DNA from: DRVV01 sp038868255
GTDB taxonomy: Archaea > Thermoproteota > Bathyarchaeia > Bathyarchaeales > Bathycorpusculaceae
Length of the DNA: 21,163 nt
Reading direction: 5' to 3'
NCBI GenBank assembly: GCA_038868255.1
Contig: JAWCTJ010000014.1
Coordinates: 1 to 21,163, forward strand
Shown here: piece after piece, positions 14,594 through 21,163 of the stretch
How positions within the stretch are numbered: position 1 is the first letter of the stretch
Layout: every line of letters starts with the position of its first letter
The notes under the pieces: model-generated
What the model saw: the letters and a program-made list of their open reading frames with translations, nothing else
Database searches by the model: none
Told to the model about the DNA's origin: nothing
Program-made: the position numbers and the translations under genes

Positions 14594-15943
14594 ATGAGGC
14601 ATTACAAAGAAGTCTCGGCGGATCTCTGGCTACTTGACGTTCTAAAAGATTCAGTTGCAACCGAAGAGATTATCGGTGAAAGTCATTTAGTTGTAAAAGC
14701 TTCAAGGCCTGGAATATGCGTAGCCTGTAAAGGTGCAAGGTTTCTCTGTGGTAAAACACGCTGCCCGATAATTGTCAGGGCAAACTTCTACTTGAAAAGC
14801 ATCCCCCTAATACAGAGCGAGGAAATAGCGGGGACATCCCCTCCAAGCGTCTTTGTTGGAAGAATCGGCTACCCATACGTCTACGCGGGGCCTCTTGTTC
14901 CCCCGGTTATGGCTGACACCAGCTTTTATGATATACCTGAGCATTGGTTTGGGAAATCCATAGACGAGATCGTGGGGTTTCGCTCATTGCTTATCCGTGG
15001 TAAGCATAGAGTTCATGTGCAAAAATTTGAGGAAGCAGGGAAAATAATTGAGGCAACACGTGAACTTGCCCTCGCCGCAAAACCAGTCGACGTTGAGCTT
15101 CTCCTAAAAAAGAAGCCTAGAGGATACATTATCCTTGACGATGAAGTTCAGCCTTTTGGGCCTTCTGCTCCAATAAAAGATTTGAAGATTGGTAACACAC
15201 CTTGGGACCATCATGCGGAGAAGGCTCACTATGACACGGATTTAAAGGCAGCTGAAGCTGTTCTTGAACTTTATAATAAAGGCGTTCTCGTAACCAAAAT
15301 TCAACGCGCCTTCAGCGTTGGGGCCTTTGGACTGGAAAAGAATAGGCGTCTTGTACCCACTCGATGGAGCATAACAGCCGTAGACAGCATAATCTCGAAG
15401 TATCTAATGGACAAAGTCAAGTCCTTCCCTGAGATAGATGAGTACCGCGTTTACGAATCACGATATTTGGACAATCTTTTCGAGATAGTAATGCTCCCTG
15501 GAAAATGGAGCTACGAATCTATAGAGGCTTGGTACCCTGGCACAGTGTGGAACCCTCATGGAAGGAACATTATAATGTACTCCGACTGGGAAGGCTATGA
15601 TGGGCGGGCAACTTATGCTCAGATAGGTGGATGTTACTATGCAGCACGATTGGCCGTATGCGAAAAACTCGTTAAAGAACAGCGCCAAGCAACAGTCATA
15701 GTGCTTAGAGAAGCCCATCCTGGCTATATAATGCCTGTAGGCGTATGGCAGGTCAGGGAGAATGTAAGAAATGCTATGCGACAGAAACCTAAAGTTTTCA
15801 AAACCTTAGACGATGTGCTAAAGTTTCTTGCTGGTCAATTCCATATTCCCATTCAAGAGTGGTTGATGAAAAGTGTTCTACTTAAAAATGCTCTGTTTCA
15901 GAAAAAAATAACAGATTTTATACATCTCAAACAGCAATTATGA
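14594..15943 (+). CDS. nreA: NreA-like DNA repair protein with PCNA-binding tail
   Basis: About 449 residues. NreA proteins are archaeal, and in Haloferax are implicated in repair of DNA damage; the precise biochemical role is not settled. Near the N-terminus a four-cysteine putative zinc site is seen: Cys42, Cys45, Cys52 and Cys57 (CVACKGARFLCGKTRC). Central conserved segments include FVGRIGYPYVYAGPL, PWDHHAEKAHYD and WNPHGRN; these fit the family. The C-terminus carries QKKITDFI at 436-443, with Q436, I439, F442 and I443 in the PIP-box pattern that binds the sliding clamp PCNA. I take the ATG at 14594; a TTG at 14582 would add four residues. A palindrome in the leader may regulate it. It is followed by the antiporter after 84 bases on the same strand. 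Confidence 0.88.
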   Translation: MRHYKEVSADLWLLDVLKDSVATEEIIGESHLVVKASRPGICVACKGARFLCGKTRCPIIVRANFYLKSIPLIQSEEIAGTSPPSVFVGRIGYPYVYAGPLVPPVMADTSFYDIPEHWFGKSIDEIVGFRSLLIRGKHRVHVQKFEEAGKIIEATRELALAAKPVDVELLLKKKPRGYIILDDEVQPFGPSAPIKDLKIGNTPWDHHAEKAHYDTDLKAAEAVLELYNKGVLVTKIQRAFSVGAFGLEKNRRLVPTRWSITAVDSIISKYLMDKVKSFPEIDEYRVYESRYLDNLFEIVMLPGKWSYESIEAWYPGTVWNPHGRNIIMYSDWEGYDGRATYAQIGGCYYAARLAVCEKLVKEQRQATVIVLREAHPGYIMPVGVWQVRENVRNAMRQKPKVFKTLDDVLKFLAGQFHIPIQEWLMKSVLLKNALFQKKITDFIHLKQQL

Positions 15944-16027
15944 TCAAGCATGAATTATGAACGCTGATACGTGCAGTTCGCAAAACTAAAATAGGGTTTC
16001 CTGCAAAAATTAGCAACCACCCAAAAA

Positions 16028-17281
16028 GTGGTGAAAAAAGTGTTTGATCCAGTTTCGCTTGCACTTATACTTGCCGGCTTCATAATTCTGCTGGGTTTTC
16101 TTGGAAATTATCTTCTTGAACACACCGGTTTTCCAGATATGATCCTGCTGATTGTGTTGGGAATCTTGATAGGCCCATTGTTGCGATTGGTGGAACCCTC
16201 TTCAGTTATGCCTCTAGCTCCATACCTAGCGGCTCTTGCCCTCGTTTTTATACTCTTCGATGGTGGATTAGCAATGAACATTTACCGTGTGTTCGCCGAA
16301 AGTCCAAGAGCCATGATCTTGGCGGTGCTAGGGTTCTGCCTAAGCGTTTTAGCAACAACCCTTTTCATGATGTACTTCATAATACCTGACAAAGATTGGC
16401 TATATTCTATGCTCTTTGGTACAATTCTCGGCGGCAGCAGTAGTGTCGTCGTGATTTCTTTAGCCTCTAAAATAAAGATGCGTGAAAAAAGTTCAACGAT
16501 TTTGACGCTAGAGTCCGTAATAACAGATATACTTTGCATAGTCTTTTCCCTAGTCATCATTGAGATAGCGCTTAAGGGATTTGTGGAACCGACAGCAATT
16601 GGACAATCTATAGCAAGTAGATTCTCAACAGGAATAGTTTCCGGGATAATATTTGGGATAATCTGGCTGAGTATATTGCGGAGAATTGTCAAAGCCCCCT
16701 ATGCTTACATGCTAACGCTAGGTATAGTGCTTCTAGCCTATGCAATCACAGAGACTCTTGGAGGCAGCGGATCCTTATGCTCTCTGGTTTTCGGCATGGT
16801 TCTAGGAAATGAAAGAGAAATCTATAGGATGTTTAGAATGGAGAGCCCACCCTACACGTTAATTGACGAAGGGCTGAAGAGGTTCGAATCTGAGATAGCC
16901 TTTCTGCTAAGAACCTTTTTCTTCGTATATATTGGTTTGATCGTAACATTAAGTGAATTTAACGCTGCCATTGCGGGGGTGATTATCTCATTTCTGCTAT
17001 TAGCGGTCAGATACATTGCGGTCAGGATTGCAACCGTACGTTGTAGTGAAGTTATTGAAGATCGCTCAATAATGAGCGTATTACTTACAAGGGGGTTAGC
17101 AGCCGCTGTATTAGGCACTCTCCCCACGCAATATGCTGCTCAAAATCCAATATTCAGCGAGTTAGCTCACCTCTATGCCAACGTAACAGTCTTCGTTATC
17201 CTGACAACGGCGGTTATGGCAACTGTTGGCATACCCCTATTGAGGCGAAAACATAAAGAAGAGGCTCAAGGAGGCAAATAA
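16028..17281 (+). CDS. CPA1-type Na+/H+ (K+/H+) antiporter
   Basis: A 417-residue membrane antiporter of the NhaP/CPA1 group with about 12 to 13 helices. The first helix contains LGNYLLEHTGFPDMILLIVLG, the TM4-like motif is LFDGGL (76-81), and the ion-binding helix holds LESVITD with Glu162 and Asp167. Most NhaP proteins have Asn-Asp (ES-x-x-N-D) here; this one has Thr in the Asn place, a small departure that may affect ion choice or electroneutrality. The soluble regulatory domain of many CPA2 proteins is absent; the tail is short and basic (RRKHKEEAQGGK). Start is GTG at 16028 or the adjacent GTG at 16031; both lie inside a small hairpin ACCAC / GTGGT (16016-16032). No clear ribosome binding site is seen. 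It runs towards pyrophosphatase. Confidence 0.9.
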   Translation: MVKKVFDPVSLALILAGFIILLGFLGNYLLEHTGFPDMILLIVLGILIGPLLRLVEPSSVMPLAPYLAALALVFILFDGGLAMNIYRVFAESPRAMILAVLGFCLSVLATTLFMMYFIIPDKDWLYSMLFGTILGGSSSVVVISLASKIKMREKSSTILTLESVITDILCIVFSLVIIEIALKGFVEPTAIGQSIASRFSTGIVSGIIFGIIWLSILRRIVKAPYAYMLTLGIVLLAYAITETLGGSGSLCSLVFGMVLGNEREIYRMFRMESPPYTLIDEGLKRFESEIAFLLRTFFFVYIGLIVTLSEFNAAIAGVIISFLLLAVRYIAVRIATVRCSEVIEDRSIMSVLLTRGLAAAVLGTLPTQYAAQNPIFSELAHLYANVTVFVILTTAVMATVGIPLLRRKHKEEAQGGK

Positions 17282-17330
17282 CCATCGAACGGGCTTCTCG
17301 AGGGTGATCCCCTTTGATTTTTGTCTAGCA

Positions 17331-17867
17331 TCATCTATCTATGTTTAAGCTCTCGAATTTTTTAATGGCGTAGTTCACTATTTCCATGGCTTCTTGAGCG
17401 TTTTTCCACTCTTTAAATTTCACCCACTTATGTGGTTCAAGTCGTTTATATGTTTCGAAAAATTCCTGTATCTCTCTTAACTTATGAGGGTGGACGTCAC
17501 TTATGTCCCTATACCCGTCGAAACGCGCATCGTTCACAAGCACTGACAGTATTTTAGGGTCTACACCATTCTCATCTTCAACCAGTAATGCACCAATAAC
17601 CCTAACCTTAACTATACATCCTACCTCAAGCGGCTCGTAGCTTAATGCCATAATGTCCAACGGGTCCCCATCGTCATACCATGTTCTTGGGACGAACCCA
17701 TACTCCACGGGAAACACAACAGACGATGGAATTATACGATCCAGCATAAACACATCCCAATCAATATCATACTCATACTTGTCTCTTGATCCACTTACAA
17801 CCTCAACTACCATGTTCAAAAGTTCTGGAGGCTTATCCCCACATGGAATCCTCTTCCAGAGACTCAT
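17331..17867 (-). CDS. ppa: Family I inorganic pyrophosphatase
   Basis: A 178-residue soluble enzyme that splits pyrophosphate to two phosphates, pulling biosynthetic reactions forward. The signature DDGDPLDIM is at 65-73, giving metal ligands Asp66, Asp68 and Asp71; a third acidic site, DENGVDPKIL, follows at about 98-107. The N-terminal KYEYD and YGFVPRTWYDDGD strands are typical. Length is the normal family size (170-180). The ATG at 17867 has a G-rich AGGGCG upstream, a weak but usable site. It is divergent from DUF1614 by 120 bases, an AT-rich region that contains promoters for both. It converges on the antiporter gene, with 49 bases between stops. Confidence 0.95.
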   Translation of the reverse strand: MSLWKRIPCGDKPPELLNMVVEVVSGSRDKYEYDIDWDVFMLDRIIPSSVVFPVEYGFVPRTWYDDGDPLDIMALSYEPLEVGCIVKVRVIGALLVEDENGVDPKILSVLVNDARFDGYRDISDVHPHKLREIQEFFETYKRLEPHKWVKFKEWKNAQEAMEIVNYAIKKFESLNIDR

Positions 17868-17942
17868 AAAATAACGCCCTTAAGCAAACAATCCTTCATA
17901 CATTTTAATCTTTCGCCATAGCTTCATAAGAATAGGCAACTC

Positions 17943-17956
17943 TTTTATAATTATAA
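17943..17956 (+). promoter_or_regulatory. TATA box for the DUF1614 gene
   Basis: TTTTATAATTATAA lies about 32-45 bases before the TTG at 17988, predicting a start near 17975 and a leader of about a dozen bases that includes GGTGGG. Confidence 0.45.
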
Positions 17957-17987
17957 GCATGAAAATTGCTAACACCGTGGTGGGCTC

Positions 17988-18677
17988 TTGAGCCGTAAAT
18001 TAATTTACTGTATACATAACCATTGGATATTCGCCCTATTTGCCCTTATTCTCATAATCGTTCTAGGTCTGCTGTTTGTTGGCGCAGTTGGTTTAGCCTT
18101 TAAACAGATTGGCTTCAGCCCACACATAACAATCATGATACTGGTGGCCACGTTCGCCGGAAGCTACATAAACATACCCTTATTTAAGCTCAGGACAATT
18201 ATACCAATAGTTAAAGAGGACTACATCTCATTCTTCGGCATAGCCTTCAAGATACCTCAGATCGACTATGAGGAATTTACAACACTTGTGGCCATGAATC
18301 TGGGAGGTGCTGTAATCCCAACAATAGTGTCAATTTACCTCATATTGAGGTTCCCTCAAATCATGCCATATGCATTAGCCGGCATGCTCTTAGTCGCAAC
18401 ATTAACACATTTAGTTGCAAGACCTGTAAGGGGGCTTGGGATAGTAACACCCGCCTTTATACCTCCATTAGCAGCCGCGCTAGCTGCATACGTTTTGCCC
18501 TCCGGAGCACCGGCTGTTGTGGCTTATGTGTCTGGCGTCCTCGGCACCTTGGTGGGTGCGGATCTTCTTAACATGCATCAAATTCCAAAACTTGGTGCTA
18601 AAATAGCCAGTATAGGCGGGGCTGGAACATTCGACGGAGTTTTTCTAAGCGGAATAATCGCTGTACTTCTAATATAG
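17988..18677 (+). CDS. DUF1614 family membrane protein
   Basis: A 229-residue integral membrane protein of unknown role. About seven hydrophobic segments are visible. The family signatures are present: SYINIPLFKL at about 54-63, the VAMNLGGAVIPTIVS segment near 102-116, and the C-terminal IGGAGTFDGVFLSGIIAVLL, all rich in Gly and Pro and likely forming the functional core. Start is TTG at 17988, preceded by GGTGGG with a suitable gap. It ends 9 bases before the stop of the MBL gene on the other strand. Nothing nearby shows its substrate. Confidence 0.85.
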   Translation: MSRKLIYCIHNHWIFALFALILIIVLGLLFVGAVGLAFKQIGFSPHITIMILVATFAGSYINIPLFKLRTIIPIVKEDYISFFGIAFKIPQIDYEEFTTLVAMNLGGAVIPTIVSIYLILRFPQIMPYALAGMLLVATLTHLVARPVRGLGIVTPAFIPPLAAALAAYVLPSGAPAVVAYVSGVLGTLVGADLLNMHQIPKLGAKIASIGGAGTFDGVFLSGIIAVLLI

Positions 18678-18686
18678 TTAGGCCTA

Positions 18687-19595
18687 TTATTCCCTCAAAG
18701 GCCTTTTCTCGACTTCAAACTCATCCAAGGAGTATTTTGTGTAAAGTTCCCTTCTTAGGGCTTCTAGTAGCTCATTTTTCCTCCCAGCGAACTCCGCTGC
18801 CGTTTGCACTTTAACGCCGCTTTCATCAGCTACCTCATAGACTTGCTTTATGCGGGCTTTATAGTTAAGATCACGTAAAAGATGATGATCCAGAACAAGA
18901 ATATGGAGTCCTGTATACTTCATCACTCTTATAAGATTGCTTATGGAGGCTTCAAGGCTTTTAAATGAGTAGCGGTAGCCCAACATGTAGGTCATGGGTC
19001 CATCCACGAAAAGAATGTTGGGCTTCTCATCGAGAATGAACGCCGTTTGATCTTCAAGAGAGGGTCCTTCCACATCTGATGTGTAGAGGAGACTCTCGCC
19101 GTTACTTCTTATGTTTACTTCTACAACGTATCCAAGACGGGAATTCGTTCCGTGGTACACCGCCTTTGAAAAGGTGACGGTGGTTTCGCCGAGCTTAAAT
19201 CTCTTACCATCCGCCACCTCAAGCTTTTTAGGGAAATCCCTTATGGCTGAAAGAAAAAGATTCGCTCTTCCTTTCTGGCTAAAGTTTATGTTTTGTATTG
19301 GATTTTTTATGAAAACGATTTTTCCACGGTATAATTCCGGATGGTCAGGATCATGATGGTCATAATGGTAATGGGTAACAATTAATATTTCAGCCTCTTC
19401 GGCATAGCATTTTATTTCCTTCCATGTTTCGTCCAGTCTATGCCACTCTAGAGGATGTGGTTCAAGACCGTAACGTAGAGGCGCTAATGAAACTCCAGGA
19501 TCTATCAGGATCTTCTGGTTATCTGTTTCCACAAAAGTCGCCATAGATCTGACGCCGAAACTATCGAAGCCCAATGGTATAATTCGTTTAATCAC
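18687..19595 (-). CDS. UPF0282 family metallo-beta-lactamase-fold protein
   Basis: About 302 residues. The fold is a metal-dependent hydrolase: THYHYDHH at 74-81 is the HxHxDH metal motif, preceded by ILIDPGVSLAP and followed by a second His-bearing strand (AVYHGTNS) and a TSDVEG strand. The N-terminal GVRSMATFVET is typical of the archaeal UPF0282 group, whose substrate is unknown. The protein could start at TTG 19622, but the GTG at 19595 has GGAGAGG just upstream and brings the N-terminus into register with the family, so I take it. It overlaps the end of NucS by 8 bases (GTGATTAA), a translationally coupled pair. Confidence 0.85.
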   Translation of the reverse strand: MIKRIIPLGFDSFGVRSMATFVETDNQKILIDPGVSLAPLRYGLEPHPLEWHRLDETWKEIKCYAEEAEILIVTHYHYDHHDPDHPELYRGKIVFIKNPIQNINFSQKGRANLFLSAIRDFPKKLEVADGKRFKLGETTVTFSKAVYHGTNSRLGYVVEVNIRSNGESLLYTSDVEGPSLEDQTAFILDEKPNILFVDGPMTYMLGYRYSFKSLEASISNLIRVMKYTGLHILVLDHHLLRDLNYKARIKQVYEVADESGVKVQTAAEFAGRKNELLEALRRELYTKYSLDEFEVEKRPLRE

Positions 19596-20394
19596 TTGGA
19601 TCCTCTCCGAGGAAAGCTTCAAGCTTTACAGTTTCCGACCTTTTAAGTACTTCAGCGCATTTTTTAGGGCTCAGAGCCTTAAACTCCAGTTTCAAGGCTT
19701 CCAGAATTCTTTGAGCGTCCTTAGCTATATCAGGGGCGACGAGGATTCCTCGCACTTGCCGGCTTGTCTTACTTTTAATAGCATCAATATACCTTGCAAG
19801 CTGAAGTACAGCCTCCTTGCCGGCAGTCCTACGCTTTATCTCCACCACAACAAATCTTCCATGATTGTCCACACCGTAAACATCGACGAATCCCGGCTCC
19901 ACCTTCTTTTCATAACTTATTGGTTTGAAGTTCTCCTCTAGAAGTGAAGGCTCCATCAGTATAGCCTTCTGCATTTCCTCCTCACTTGCGTACAAAGAGA
20001 ATTCCCCGGAATCGGTCAGGGTTAATATTGAAACCATGTAGATGCGGTTGAAGTAGACGCTAACAGACTCCTGAGGCTTCAACCTTAAAGCGCGAATTTC
20101 CAAAACCTCATTATCCAAGTGTGTATGAAATATGCATCCAGGAGGCTGCCAGTTAACTGGTTCATAGCCTACTGAACGGTGGACAAGAAGCGAACCGTCT
20201 TCCTTAACTATTAATATACGTTCTCCAGGCTCAAGCTTAGACTTGGCTCTTCCGCTGTATTCCACCCAGCAGTTGCCTGCAATGAGAAGTGTTTTACGTT
20301 GAGAAAGGGCCTCTTTAACAAAGGCTTCCGCCTCAGCTAAATTCGGACAAATAGACACGGCAACTGGCTTTGAATTCGACAACTTATTCGCCAA
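19588..20394 (-). CDS. nucS: NucS/EndoMS mismatch-repair endonuclease
   Basis: A 268-residue nuclease. In archaea and actinobacteria NucS/EndoMS recognises mismatched (or, in early work, branched) DNA and replaces MutS/MutL-type repair. The N-terminal half (to about 125) is the beta-rich binding domain with NCWVEYSGRA and HRSVGYEPVNWQPPG. The C-terminal nuclease core has Asp171 in PGFVDVYGVD, then Glu185 and Lys187 in VVEIKRR (D-x13-E-x-K), with Gln198 in the following helix. The very end, TVKLEAFLGE, is only a poor PCNA-box match. Start is TTG at 20394; the ribosome binding site is weak, so the start is uncertain by a few codons. First gene of a unit with the UPF0282 MBL protein. Confidence 0.93.
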   Translation of the reverse strand: MANKLSNSKPVAVSICPNLAEAEAFVKEALSQRKTLLIAGNCWVEYSGRAKSKLEPGERILIVKEDGSLLVHRSVGYEPVNWQPPGCIFHTHLDNEVLEIRALRLKPQESVSVYFNRIYMVSILTLTDSGEFSLYASEEEMQKAILMEPSLLEENFKPISYEKKVEPGFVDVYGVDNHGRFVVVEIKRRTAGKEAVLQLARYIDAIKSKTSRQVRGILVAPDIAKDAQRILEALKLEFKALSPKKCAEVLKRSETVKLEAFLGEDPSD

Positions 20395-20437
20395 ATAGCT
20401 TAGAAGCCAAAACAGTAAATAAGATTTCTGAGGGCTT

Positions 20438-21004
20438 ATGGATAGCGAGTGGTGCCAAAAACGTGAGGTTATTCGAAGCTACGACGCGACGGCTTATCTA
20501 TACGACATGCGATACGCTGAGGAGCAGAAGGCGAAAATCGAAGCTGCCCTACAAAACACGAAGATCCTGGAGCAAAACCGAATACTGGATCTGGGCTGCG
20601 GCACTGGTCTTTTATTTGATTACATAATTGGTGAGGCCAAAATTCTCGTGGGCCTCGACGTTTCTAAGGGGATTTTAACCGAAACCAAAAGGAAATACGG
20701 TAAATTCGGTAATGTACACCTGGTCCTAGCTGATGCAGATCACATACCCTTTAAGGATAAAGTATTCACTCATATTTTCGCTATTACCCTTCTTCAAAAC
20801 ATGCCTTATCCTGAAAAAACTTTAGTTGAAACTAAAAGAGTCGCTGCGGAGAATGCTGTCATCGTGATTACAGGGCTGAAAAAGAAATTCTCCATAGAGC
20901 TTTTTGAAGCGTTATTACGTAAATCTGGTTTAAAGATAATTGAAATCAAGGATGAAATCAAACTCAAGTGTTATGTTGCCCTGTGTGAAAAACAACATGC
21001 CTAA
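20438..21004 (+). CDS. Class I SAM-dependent methyltransferase
   Basis: A 188-residue soluble methyltransferase. The SAM loop DLGCGTG is at 51-57, the acidic strand end LVGLDVSKG follows at about 72-80, motif III-like DADHIPF at about 103-109 and a LLQNMPYPEKTL motif after it. The N-terminus (YDATAYLYDMRYAEEQ) resembles ubiquinone/menaquinone or small-molecule methyltransferases, but substrate is not readable. There is no Rossmann-insert domain or RNA-binding domain, and the C-terminal part is short (188 against the usual 200-250). GAGGGC sits before the ATG. It is divergent from NucS by 43 bases. Confidence 0.8.
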   Translation: MDSEWCQKREVIRSYDATAYLYDMRYAEEQKAKIEAALQNTKILEQNRILDLGCGTGLLFDYIIGEAKILVGLDVSKGILTETKRKYGKFGNVHLVLADADHIPFKDKVFTHIFAITLLQNMPYPEKTLVETKRVAAENAVIVITGLKKKFSIELFEALLRKSGLKIIEIKDEIKLKCYVALCEKQHA

Positions 21005-21031
21005 TCTCATGCAATAGCGCTAAACTATATA

Positions 21032-21163
21032 TTAAAGTTGTATTTTTAGATATTCTCTTACCTGCTTGAAAAGGCCTTCGTAAACTGGTGACCCTACTAT
21101 GCCACTTAAAACATTAAAAAAGGAAACGGCTGAAAGCTTAACCCTCGAATGGATTTTACATGT
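21032..21163 (-). CDS. C-terminal end of a gene entering from the right edge
   Basis: On the minus strand one frame is open from the right edge for 43 codons to a TAA at 21034-21032. It reads as a plausible globular C-terminus: VKLSAVSFFNVL, then SPVYEGLF and KQVREYLKIQL. It would converge on the methyltransferase gene with a 27-base gap. Forty-three open codons could arise by chance in such DNA, and the family is not recognisable. A plus-strand alternative beginning at 21099 exists and is discussed under rejected items. Confidence 0.45.
   Translation of the reverse strand, partial: TCKIHSRVKLSAVSFFNVLSGIVGSPVYEGLFKQVREYLKIQL

Noticed and set aside
16282..16692. Minus-strand open frame over the antiporter
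   Set aside because: Shadow of a clear membrane antiporter.
17959..17991. Ten-codon open frame whose TGA overlaps the DUF1614 TTG, like a coupled leader peptide
   Set aside because: The TATA box at 17943-17956 puts the transcript start after its ATG, so it would not be in the message.
21099..21163. Plus-strand open frame starting ATG with GGTGA upstream, running off the edge
   Set aside because: Only 21 codons and rich in Lys and Leu; the opposite strand has a longer open frame with a more protein-like end. Kept as an alternative only.
1..21163. CRISPR arrays, insertion sequences, prophage or integration sites
   Set aside because: No repeat-spacer pattern, transposase, integrase, or tRNA-end duplication was seen; the 3' end of tRNA-Asp is not repeated nearby as far as I can read by eye.

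Overview
The window reads as a piece of chromosome from an uncultivated archaeon, most likely of the Bathyarchaeia / wider TACK group. The domain call is firm: an archaeal NucS/EndoMS nuclease, NreA, GPN-loop GTPase, UPF0282 metallo-beta-lactamase protein, archaeal-type aspartate-semialdehyde-using aldolase (first step of the alternative aromatic pathway), a tRNA with its CCA encoded, GGTG/GGAG ribosome binding sites, and TATA boxes about 25 bases before likely transcription starts. The lineage call is softer and rests on the general look of the large PQQ-propeller surface protein and the C-terminal sorting signal of the left-end protein.

Layout. 1-338 is non-coding. 339-1127 (-) is a secreted, membrane-anchored CBM9/DOMON-like protein. 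The gap 1128-1756 holds a well-supported but unidentified structured RNA on the minus strand (1342-1485) with its own TATA box. 1757-3147 (+) is a two-gene unit: a PD-(D/E)XK-like protein and a GPN-loop GTPase. Then come a DMT/EamA transporter and an 879-residue secreted PQQ-like propeller protein, followed by tRNA-Asp(GTC). 7315-9361 (-) holds a radical SAM protein, a membrane-anchored Lon-like (S16) protease without an ATPase, and a small FUN14-like membrane protein. 9444-9876 (+) is a frame-disrupted SRA-like modified-DNA reader, abutting a flavodoxin (-). 10476-13926 is an amino-acid block: serine hydroxymethyltransferase (+), ADTH synthase (-), and an atypical homocitrate/isopropylmalate-synthase-like enzyme (-). 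14002-17281 has a DUF1622 membrane protein (-), NreA (+, with a perfect interrupted palindrome in its leader) and a CPA1 cation/proton antiporter (+). 17331-21163 has inorganic pyrophosphatase (-), DUF1614 (+), the overlapping pair NucS then UPF0282 MBL protein (-), a small methyltransferase (+), and the C-terminal end of a gene running in from the right edge (-).

How they work together. Most is housekeeping: one-carbon and amino-acid synthesis, pyrophosphate removal, ion balance and DNA repair. NreA and NucS are both repair proteins, and NreA ends in a PCNA-binding motif. No CRISPR array, insertion sequence, phage module or rRNA was seen. The best candidates for something undescribed are the minus-strand structured RNA at 1342-1485, the membrane Lon-like protease unit, and the NucS-MBL coupled pair.
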